Shown here in pieces: positions 47,101 to 59,100 of a DNA stretch of 64,000 nucleotides. This DNA comes from Caenorhabditis elegans (taxonomy: Eukaryota; Nematoda; Chromadorea; Rhabditida; Rhabditidae). The notes below the pieces were generated by a model that made no database searches, had not been told where the DNA came from, and saw only the letters and a list, made by a program, of their open reading frames with translations. Numbering within the stretch: the stretch's first letter is position 1; every line of letters starts with the position of its first letter. Made by a program: the position numbers and the translations under genes. The stretch covers positions 2,728,001 through 2,792,000 of the forward strand of contig NC_003284.9 in assembly GCF_000002985.6 (NCBI RefSeq). The letters are read 5' to 3'.

Positions 47101-50100
47101 ATTTAAAAAAAACTTAAATTTTGCAGATGGGTATCTCACAGTGGGAGGTGACCGAATTAAAATTCGCGACATGTCCGACATCCTGGCGACTAGATACGCT
47201 TTCATTTCTGGTGAGTGCACATGCTCAATTTTAGAGGACAGACGTAAAAAGGGCTATAAAATGTGGCGAGAAATGCTACTAAATTCCTTGAGAACCCGGC
47301 ACAGCCCAACTACCAACTCATACATTTGCAATATGTCCGGCATTCTTTTTTCGCTTTTTTTTTACTTATAACACCTTTTTTAAGGAGCTCGCACCACTGA
47401 AGGATTGACAATTGTAACGTTTCCGGACTCTAGATCGACGCTTCCTTTTGAAGACTACTCACTTCTTGTGAAGTATCTTTTGCAAGTTCCTCCGTGAGTT
47501 GCTTTTTTTGGGGAAAATTGTTTTAAAATGTCAAGTTTGTGCTTAAACTTTCAATGGCCTATTTTAAACTAAAAAATGTGAATTTCGAGCTCAAAGGAAT
47601 CCTAGGTTCGGTCCACAAAAAAACATTGATTTAAATTTTTAAATTTCGATAACTATTTTTTTTATTTTCACGGAGGAATTTTATGTTTAAAAATATTTAT
47701 TAAAAATACAATACATAACAGAGTAAAAATTTGAATGATCAAGTTTTAGAGATTTCTCGTCGATTTTAACGAACTTTTTACAGATTTTTTAAAGTTTACT
47801 ATCAAAAAGTGACAATTACTCAGTTTTTGCCACTATAATTTTGGAAGTCGACAAAAAAATTTTTAGATTTTTATGCATTAATTTTGTTCAAATTATTTTC
47901 GTTGTAACAACCTGAGTATCGCAACATATCAAATTGGCAATTTTTCAAAACTTTGACTAACAAAATTCAAAAAATCAAACAATTGTTGGAGTTGTTTTAT
48001 TATAAGTGCATTTAAAAAGATCTGTAGCACCAGAAAATTTTTTAAATCTAAATTCTTGTAAAAAATAAAATAAAAAACAAAAACTATAGATTTTTCTGAA
48101 TAAAACTAATATTTTCAGCCTGGAGGACAGCCACAAGGGTTTTGTGATAATAATCGATCGCCGGAGTGACAAGTGGTCTTCCGTACGGACTTTACTACTT
48201 CAGATTTCTGTAAGATTTATACACTTTCTTCTGAAAATCTAGCCGTTGTGGTTTCACGCGGCGCGTTTTCAGTTTAGTCGTGAACACCTATAAATCTCTT
48301 TTGTCGTGTTCAAAAATTTCACTTTCACAGTGTTTTCGTTTGCTAGAACACCTCGTTATTGCTGCTGCCACACCACACCAAGTGTGTCCACTTTCTCAGA
48401 TCTGTTGACACAGTCGGCACTCGATTTGCCAATGATTTTTCGATGCATTTCGGTTTCACTTTAATGTTTACGTGAGAGACGCCTGGAGAATGTCACCGGG
48501 CATGCGCGAGCTAAGGTATCATGCAGAGACCGGATATCTTCAGTGCTCCACGCTGCTTCATGTTTACAATGCGCACTGATTTTGATGATGGGTTGAGTAT
48601 CACTTTACTTCGCAGACACCCCCCTCCACTTGCGGTCATTTTTTATGATTGTTTTATATGTACGGTGCTGGCCGAAAAATTATATTTCTTTTAGTATTGT
48701 GATAGTTTTTTTTTTGAAATGACTATAATTCCAAAACTAGAAATGCTTTCAGAAAATTTTAAACTAACAAAATCTTGCATAAAAATAAAACGGCCGACAT
48801 CTGGCGAGACCACTTTTGCCGGTGGTTGCAAATTTACATTTTACATGGGAATTTTATGAAAACAAATTGATCTTCTTAAAATTTTTTTTTATTTTTAACA
48901 CTCGTTAATTTTTTTAAATACGCGCCCATTTTGAGCACATTTCTCATAAGTCGTGAATAATTTTTTTTGAACTGTTTTTGATTAAAATATTGTTGAAATA
49001 GAATCCTTACCATCTCTTTCATCATATCTTTACAAAACATATAATCAAAAAATGTTCGAATGTGGTTATTCAAGTAGTGCCGGAAAATTGAAAGTGTTAA
49101 AAAATGACGTCACAACTGTATTAAAATACATAAAAACATGTATTCATGTATTTCAATACAGTTGTGACGTCATAAATGTATTTAAATAGATTTTGCAACA
49201 TTACTTGAATAACCCCATAAGTAACCTGATTTCAGAATATACATAATCTACACAGCATAGCGGTTTCAAATAAAGCTAATAAATACAATTCATAAAAAAT
49301 AATGTGAACATACTTCTATTTGGTTTTTAAGTTACAGTGGTTTTAGTAATCATCATCAAAAACAAACTCGTAAGATGTCGGCCGCTTTATTGTTTTCGTG
49401 ATGATAATAAATAATTCAAGTGTGTGAAAACAAATAGACAAAGTTATGGGCATTATCTTGTCGGCTAAAAATTGTTCGAGATTGCATTTCTAGGTTCGGA
49501 GTTATACCCATTTGAAAAATTAATCAAATGAATAAAATAGATACTCAAGGCGATATATACGGTTTTTTAACAAAAATTAAATAAACTGCAATATTGTAGG
49601 AGCTTTTTTTTTTCAAAAAAATCAATTTTTTAAAGGATTTCCCTTTTTCCTGGCAGTTCATTCAATCATCATTGTTTTGCATTGACTTGTATACATTAAA
49701 CCATAATGACGCAAGGACCACCCTTGCTAGTACTTCCGGTGTTTTGAAACCGGAGCTTTGTCGTCTTTGAAATCCACTTCATCTTTGAAGACATCCGTAC
49801 ATTTTCTTTTCTCGAAATTTTTTGAAAATACTTTCATGCACTAAGTGCTTACTACAGCCGTCGAATATTTTTTATGCATGAAATTTCTTTAAACATTTCG
49901 AATTCCGGCGGCCGCTTTTTTGTTGGCTCCTGCAAGCCGCCACCTTTCACCTTTCTTTTGCACTTTAACCCGGTCGACCACCCATCAAACTGTCAATTAT
50001 TCATTCAAGCAGAGCAACTTTCGATATAACTGGTAGTTGAATATCCTGGTTTTTGCACAAAATGCCCCGTGCGCCTAGAGTTGGCCTTCTTGCTTCCTAT

Positions 50101-53100
50101 CAAAAAAAAAAAAAGACGCGCTTGTGTCGATCCCTAACGTAATTAGGACTCGCGTTGCTTTAGCTTAGTTTTGAAGACGAAAATAAATTGGAAAAAAGAG
50201 AGTGCAAAAACTGAGAATCTTTCTTCTTATGTTTCCTGGTTGTAAAAACCAGCAGCAGTTTCCTGTCTTTCCGCAGATGTGTTTGGTTCTGTTTTCAATA
50301 CTTTTTACTTTTATGTATAATTTTTGCAGTCATTCTTCCCTGGAAAAATCTGTGTGACGTTTGTTATCAAGCCGGAAGGCGTTCTACAGCGTGCTCTTGA
50401 AGTTGGGTATCGTGGAGCAGCCGACACTTGCTCATTTCAGGTTTGAAGATTTTTCACGTTTTCCTCATTTGAAATTATATGATTTTTAATCGACTTAATA
50501 TATGTACATAGTTTTCATGATTAACGTTGTATAGTGCAAAGCGCATTGGAATGGAAACTATGCATGTTAATTGAAAGATATAGGAAGAAATGGAAAGTCG
50601 GCAAAAACGAAAGTGGGGAGATTGAACTTCCGTAGTTTTGTTTAATTTGTGAGAGCAAGAAATAGGTAATATAGATTACTTTAACTCATTTTAACTCACC
50701 TATTTCTTAACTAAACTTTTCAAAAGCTGAAATTGCATACCTTTTCTGACAATCATTTTATATGGTTTGATACCTTTTTTATTTTTTTTGTTCCAGTTAT
50801 TAAGAAAGCAGGCCTCCTAGAACCCTAGCCATATTTTTTATTTTGAAAAAAAAACTATATTCATTATTTCTAAAATTAGTTGGAAATTATTGAACTTGCC
50901 AAAATAAATTTAGCAGAATATAAATAGCAACATGTGAACAAAACAAAATAATTTACTGGAAAACAGCATTTGGATTATTTTGCATCAAAGTTGAAATACA
51001 ATGTACATTTTTTCAACAACATTGATACTGCGTTTTTGTTCAAGTAAGCGCCTATTGTGCCAAAATGATCCAAAAATATCATAGTAAGACTTCTCAAACA
51101 TTTTTTAAAAATTTTTAAATGGCAGTCGAAAAGTGGCAAATACTGAGCTTCTGCCACTTTTTGAAAAATCTAAGGCACAATCCCTAAAATGTTTGAACAT
51201 TTTTATTTAAAACATGAGTACCATAAAGTTCAAAGTAAAAAAGTTTTTTAATCGTCAACTTTCAAATAAAGTGGCAAAAACTGAGATTTTTTCAATTTTC
51301 AAAAAATAATAGAAAATTTGGAAATTTGTTCTTGAATTTTTAAACTATGATAATTGGTCATTGTGGTGTGATAGGTCTGTTTCAAAGCAACTACCATACT
51401 GGCGGTACACCACCTATAAATTTTTTTCTCGATGTAAGTAATCTAGGTAGGTTTTCTATAATAAAACCTCACATATATTAATTTTCTGTTTGAAAGTTTG
51501 AAATTTCACAAATAATGACAATTTCTAAAAATTAAAATATTCCACGTTATAGAAATTTTCGGTTTTGCGATTTGTGAAAAAAAAAAGTTGATTCCCAAAA
51601 AAGTTGTTTTTTCCGCTCAAAATCAAAAAATTTTAACACTTTCAGACTAGTTTGATAATTATAATTCAAATGGTAACATTTACAGGTGATCCAACTCGAA
51701 TCGTCGGCCGAACTTCGGAAATACATTCATCACGAGTTTTTGACAATGGATGTCGGTGGCCTTATCAAGTATAACCACTTGGAATGGGTGCAGCACAGAA
51801 TGGTAAGGTGTTTTCTGTTTATGAATGATTACCTTCCCTTCATTCCTTTGTGAAACGGCGGCGGCTAAAACTAAAAGAATTAAAAAAAGAAGAAGAAGAT
51901 CTATGTATAAGAAGCCCGTCGACAGGTGAGGTGCGAATTGGACAAGGTGTGGCGTGCCCAGGTGACCAGTCCTTTCCCCCCTCTCTCATCAATTGACGGC
52001 GTATGCCACCACCATTTCCTCTTCACCGAAACCTTGCCTTGTCCACCTCACCTCTCATAAGGTCCTTTTGCCGTGTGTCGTCCAGTGCACAATGAGCTCA
52101 TACGCACACATGCATTCGCATTAAATCTCGGCAGCAGAGGAGGGCGTTCACTTATTCACTACCTTTCCGCGCCATATTTCCATACCTCAAGTGTTCTGGT
52201 ATTCACGTCGGCCGGGGCCGGTGTCCTCAGCAATTTTGGGGTGTGTACCCGTCTACTACTTTGTACTTCTTTGTTCCCCCGATATTCTTAGCATTTCGTC
52301 GACATCATCTCGTAAACATCAAAATTGTACTAACGGGGCTGTGCTCTTTTTCTCCTCTCAAGGCCAGCCGCCCATCCGCCCCCCTAAAATCAGTTGACCA
52401 TAGCAACTAAGCATTGTGAGCGGGGCCCAGCCATTTCATATTTTTCACCAGTGCGATCCCAACCTGGAAATGCTACGCTCATTTCAAGGATATTGGAATT
52501 CTTATTCCACTCTGGTCAACGAAAAAGACTATACAAATGTAAGTGCAACTGAAAACAATCAAGGAAATGGAAAAAGTGCCTTCTTTCTTTCAAGTGCAGA
52601 TATAATTGGCGGCGCGTCTTCTTTCTTCAGTTTTCCACGCTCCCAACCCTTTATTGTTTTCAGGACATTGAACGAATGAAAGCGTCTGCAACAGCCATCG
52701 CTGCTTCTCTTACCGAATTCGGAAAAACCTTGCGAGAAACTGAACTACCTAATGATGCGGACAGTACAGCACGGATATTGGAGCTTCAGACTGCCGAAAA
52801 GATGGCTATTAAGGTTAGCTTCAGGGGTGCTGCTGTTCGGCAATTTGAGCTTGTTCGGCAATTGTCTGAATTGCCGAAATTGCCGGAACTTCTATAACCC
52901 GGCAATTGCAAAAACTACCGATTGCCGGAACTGTAATTTTGTATACTTTTGTAAATTTAGGCGCCTAGGAATGCATTTTATTTAGAAAAAATACACTTTT
53001 CATTCTCAAAATGTTGTCAAACTCGAAGGTTTAAACATTTTTGTTTGAAAAAAAGTTCAATCAAATACTTTAAAAAGGTGAAATTTTTGTAATTTTTTTT

Positions 53101-56100
53101 GAAATACAGTTTTGGGAGTTGCCAAAAAGGTGCGGCAATCGGCAATTTCGGCAATTTTGCCGATTTCCCGAACAATATCCCACATCTGCTTCACATTCAG
53201 TAACATAATTTCAACCATTTCTTGTTTTTCAACCGCAACTTTTATTACTCAAAAATACTATCTGTTAGAAATCTCATAACAAGTAAAAAAAAAACGTAAA
53301 AACCCGCAGCTGGCATGCAGTGTGCTTGACAGGAAACCCTGCTGCGCAAATAAACGATTAGAAAATTATCGAAATTCCATTTCTGTTTATTCATCTCTTT
53401 AGACAAAACAGGCCAAAAAAAATTATCTGAAGGAGCTGTTTGTATTTATGATTAATGAGCCAGTGGCAAGCGCAAGCGCATGTAATTTACAGGAAGAATT
53501 CAAAATTGCTGTCCGAAAGGGCTTCACCTTGCTCAAGTCCGTCAGGCAGCTGGATAAGAAGCCGACACCTGAACAACTATCGCCGACTCGGCTCCATAAT
53601 GTGACGGCAATTGAGCGAATGCTGGTTCAATTGGGTACGTACTTAATGAGTGATGTCATTAGTAGATCGTAAAATTGAGAATAAGGAAATCGAGCGGATG
53701 AGATAAGAGGCAAAAGTTCTGGCAAGGAAGCAAGAAAATTTTGAGGGAAAAATTACATAGTTTTTAGGAAATGTTGAGAGAAAAGTAAGGGGAATTTGAA
53801 TTAAATTATGGAAAATGGACCGACAATAATTGTGGGGCAACTATAACGTTTTCTCTATTTTTTAGGATTAATCTTTCAGTGTTGAAAATTTGAATTCCCG
53901 CGCAAATCAGTGGTCTTGTTTTGACATTTTCTGGCTTAACACTTTGGTTTTTCTGTTCGCGAATTTTCAATAATTGTTTTACTCAGAACTTCAAGTCGTG
54001 TTTGAAGTTACCGCGAAGTTACGGAAAAATGTCTTAAAATTTCACAAAAGGCATTTCGAACCAAATATGAAAAAAGGGATCAATTCAACAACTAATTGTA
54101 AGCCATAAAATTTCGAAAATAGGTCATTCATTTGCGCAGGAATTCAAATTTATTTCAGCCGATTTTTCATTTGATTATTGCAAAATGAAACATTATAAAA
54201 ATTGATAAGCATTTTAAAATGTTTTAAATATGGCGACATAAACTACCAAAATAAGCAATAAAGGGTGATAATTTGATAAAAACTGTGTTCGTTGTCCCAA
54301 AGAAAAACTGATCAAACTTTTGATTTTAGCAAAATTTGGCTCTTTTTTTTCGAAATTATGAAGCACCATAAAACAATTTTCTTTGAAGTTTTTTAAGAAC
54401 TCTTATTCTGAAATTCGGACCTTTTGGGTCAGTTTTTGTCTCTTCAAATACCCAAAAATACCCAAAACCCTACCCCCTTTCAGATCTAGGACTGTTCAAC
54501 CGTATCTTTACATTATCTTTTTTCCAGAAGAGACAGAGCGAAGCTTTGATTCATTTTGGACAAAACACGAACGTCGCTTGAGATATTGCCTTGAACTTCG
54601 GCAATTTGAGGATAGTTTCAGAAAGGTTGGTTTTTCATTTTTTCTGTTTTGATTTTGTCATTCCTCAAGTTCGCCTTTTTTTCACACACACACAGAATAT
54701 ATTAATCTGCCAAGGTCAAGAATCCACATTTCTCTATTGAATGACAATCAATAGATCTATTGAAAACAATACATTCACACATATGCTGGATGAATGTTTT
54801 CCTCTTCGTCTTTTTTCCCCCCGTTAGTACAACCGCAGTAGCCTGAAAGCAACAAAATGTCATTCTATGTGACATTTATCATTTGAAACACGATGAGTGG
54901 TTTTTTTCTGTTTTTCTTTTTTCATGTTTTTTGTATGACAGCTCGAATTGACAGTGTTGTACACCTACCTCTTTCTAGAACAGTATTTTTTCTTTTGAAT
55001 CCATTAATTAACACTTGATGTACTGTACAGGAGGTACGGAAAAAGAACTGACCTCCCTCATTTCTTATCTTTGTTTTTCATCTCCCATTGCGGGTCACTT
55101 AGCCAGAGATATTGCCTTTTTGTTCCTTCGACAAAACTTGCATACATTTTTTTTTGAAATGATTTTATACAGTGCTGATTTTTCACAATGAGTGTAACTC
55201 ACAAACTAGTAACTTTAAAAAGAAAAGTATGTATAACAAATGGACTGTTGCCTAAATGTTGTCTACATGATAACACATGTTTCAAAAAATTTTTTAAACT
55301 GAGGTCAGGAGATACTGCGGCCGACACCTCACGTGCCCTCTTTTGAACTTTTATTTTAGAACATTTGTAACTTAAGAATATAAAGTTGTTTTTCTTTAAC
55401 CTGATTTTCAGTTCAAACATAAATCAAATGTAGCTACATACAAAAAAAGATTTTCAAAAAACATGACCTGCTTTTACTCAGTGAAGCGACTAATTACATA
55501 CGACAGGAAATTATTTATTTACTGAGCCTTTTATTCATGAAAACTTCTTATTCTTGAGTTACAGATTTTTAGAGAGAAATGGCCAAAAATGAACTCGCAA
55601 AGTGTAGTCCGCAACATCTCTTGATCTCAATGTTTCAATCTTTTAAAATATGTGTACACAACATTTCAGGCAAGAATTTTTTAGTTTAGCGTTTTTTTCT
55701 TCTGAAGTTACCTCATTTGGAAAATATAAATAAACAAAATCGCATAAATTTTTGCCCACCACTGTACGTCCTTCATAATCAGAAAAACCTTTTGTGTTGT
55801 CATGATCTAGTTCATTGGGCGGATAGGTGTTAACAAGACAAGTGAGAAGCTGCTGATAGCATAGCTATAATTTTGTTGACATTGTCTGGTCAGAGGGAAT
55901 TTGTTGATTGGCCTTGAATTTTATATTTCAACTACTTTTTTCCCAACTTTTTGTTTCTCCCAGCTTCTCAAGCTCTCTTCTTCAATGCTGGCCAACTTGT
56001 TTTTTTATGAACTTTGTAACAAAATGTCTGAGGAGGAACCTTCCATCATTTCTCAACAAAAAAATTGTGTGAAACGCGAATGCTTCGTCTCACGGCTTGC

Positions 56101-59100
56101 GTTAGGTATCAGGACAAATCATATCTCTCATCGCAATTCTATCAAGTTTTCATTTGTTTTATCGTTCCTATTTTCTCATTTTCTCACCTTTTTTCCGTAT
56201 TTCTTTATCGCTTCTGTCACTTTGGGTAGATTTTTAAAATATAAAAAAAGCGAAAATCCATTCGCATTTCCCGAAGTTGTGTTGCCTGCTAGGATAATTT
56301 ATTGATGTTCGTCGACCAGCCTTTCCGTCAACTCCTTTTCAATTACTTTAGTCGCTCGGACAATTCCTCCTTTTCTCTTTTTCACATTAATTTTGAAGGC
56401 AAACTCTGGTCACTTTGGATAGAAAACTCGAAAACTAAAGTTTATTCGAAATATTCATGTGATTTATAAATTGCAATTTTATACTTATTTTAAAACAAAA
56501 AAAACGGTGAAAATTGATATAATTTTATTAATTAAAAGCAGAGATAGTAGCGTCAGTGCTATGGTGCCAAAATAACCAAATATCATAGTTAAACTTTTCA
56601 AAAAAATTTTGAAAAGTTTTATTGATTGTTTTAAAATTTAATGTTGGAAGTCAACCAAAAAAAATTTTTCTACGATTTTTTACACTAATTTTGTATTAAT
56701 TGCGGCATTGCTCTAGATTTCCATAAAAATCCAAAAATTTAAAAAATTTGATTAAAAAAAATATTTCCCCACTGTCGTTTTTCCACCTTCTACTTGAATT
56801 TTCTTGATCCAAATACTAACCCTTCAAATAATTGCTACTTGTGTATTATGGGCACTCACCTTTTTTGCAAGAATAATTTTAATTTCAATCAAAATTTTGA
56901 TTTTTCAGGCCTAAGCTTATTTGAAAGTCTTCTTCATAGTTTCAACTTTTCAGGCGTTTCCAAAACTAAGCCAATGTGAAAATTTCAAAATCATTCAAAT
57001 GTAACAACTCACGTCAGAAATACAAATAAAGCAAAATCAAGTTGTTAGAAAATAACAAAGAAATAAACGAAATTTTGAAAAAGTTTGGAAAATTTGCATA
57101 CGTCCCCCAAATTAACAAATTTTTAAATAAAACTTTAAAATCATTTCCCAGGTGCTTAAACTATTTTGACCAATATGTTTGCTATTCGTACTAGTCATGT
57201 TTATTATTGGTCCAAGAAAAAAAAGTGAGAAAATATCACGTTACCCACTGACCCTTACACCTCAACCTGTTTCTTATAGTGGGCAAATCTTATTTAATCC
57301 TTTAATCCACATGAACAACTTATTTGAACCTTTTTCATACTTGCGGCCTGTTTTTGATAGCGCCTTGGATATTCTCTAGACACATAATATTGTTCCTCAT
57401 ATCAAGTTCTGATTAGATATCACAGATTATCTTACACACCCTTCCCAACATTCATCGCAGATTTTCCTCGGAAAACCAAAACTAGAACAACCTTTTATAG
57501 AATATTTGAAGCATTTACTAATTCTTTTTTTCAAAATCATTCAACTAAATAAAAGTCATTGTTTCGTTTTTTCAGCTACAAGCCGCGTTTGCTCGCCACA
57601 TGCTTTACTTGGAGGAGCATCGAGAAGTCGGCAACTGCACCGAAAAAGCTTTACATCTCGCGGAACAGCACAGACAATACGCAGAAGGCGCGATGGTGAG
57701 TGAAAACGATGGACTTGATCCTCTAGTCTATTTTTGATATCTTTTCCGTTTATACTCTGATGTGTGCACAAGACTTTTTTTTCATTTATTAGATAGGTTA
57801 GATAATCAAAAATCTATATTTTCTATATCTCTTATTTTCACACTCCAAGAGTGAAAAGAGCCCTTTGCTTTTTAGAAACTTTTTTTCCTTTCTTTTGAAG
57901 ATAGAGCATCAAATCCAAACCTATTTAACGAAATGACCCGACACAATGACGAAAATCGGTGTGTGTTTATGTATACTCGAAACCTCTCAAGCGCATCTTT
58001 TTATCTATTTGCGAAAAATAAACGCACAAAAAAGGGGGAAAGAACACAGTTCAAGGACTAGCCGCTTTTTGAAGAAGAACATTTTTTGCAGGAAGAAGTT
58101 GAAGCCTCGCGAAATCTCAAAAAAGCCGGAGAAGATCTCATCAACTCGAATGAAGCCGAGGTGAACAAGACAACAAAATGACTTTTCTTGACGAGTTTTT
58201 TACAGCTTTCGGGGAGTTTAGAGCCAAAGTGTGAGGAACTGGAGAGGATGGCCGCTGCACTGACATCTGCTTTGGAACGTCGAGGCGATTGTCTTAAACG
58301 AAGTGCAACGATGCATGAACAAATTGCAAAGGTTATCATTTTATGTTGAAAATACTAAAAATCTTGGGTTCAGGCAAACTCATGGTGCACTCGAGGCGCA
58401 GACTTGCTGACCAATGGAATGACAGACTTTACAAATCCAAATCCATCTTCTTCTTTAACTACACTTGATGCATTTATTGAGGAAGGGACTAATCTGAATG
58501 TGAGTTGAATATGTATATCACAAGTTCTTTTACCATTATTTTTTAGTATTGCACTTGTTGCCAGCCTAGCCGTAACTACCAAATCAAAAATTTGGAGTAG
58601 TGTCAGTGGGGGAGCGTGTTTAAAACTACTTCTATTGTGCCAAAATGATGAAATGTTATAGTAAAACTGTTCAAAAAAAAATTTGGAAGTTTTTCAAATA
58701 AGGTCAAATAGTAGCAGTTTTTTCTCATCATATTTTTGAAACTGAACCAAAAAAAAAATTTTTTTCTACGACTTTCATACTTTAGTTTTGTTTTAATTAT
58801 TTGTTTTATGCGACATTTGTCTGGATTTCCATAAAAGCTCATGGTTCTCAAAAACCAAAAACTTGGCAATTTTTCAAAACTTTGACTGGAAATTTTTTTA
58901 AATCTAACATTTTTGCGAGTATTTTCATATGAAATTTCGCCGCTTTAGATCATTTCAAGTGTATTTATACAAAACCCCCACTGGCGCTACTCCACCTTTA
59001 ACAATTTTTAGAAAATTTAAACTAAAACGAACGTGTTTTCGAAATTTCAAATTGCGCCAGATCAAGTTTTTGCAAAATTTCGAATACTTCTCTAAAGCTC

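Noticed and set aside
55901..56305. 134-codon plus-strand ORF in RhoGEF intron 11
   Set aside because: Exons 11 and 12 join directly and match the family. The possible cassette donor (GTGAAA) is weak, and most of the ORF is T-rich.
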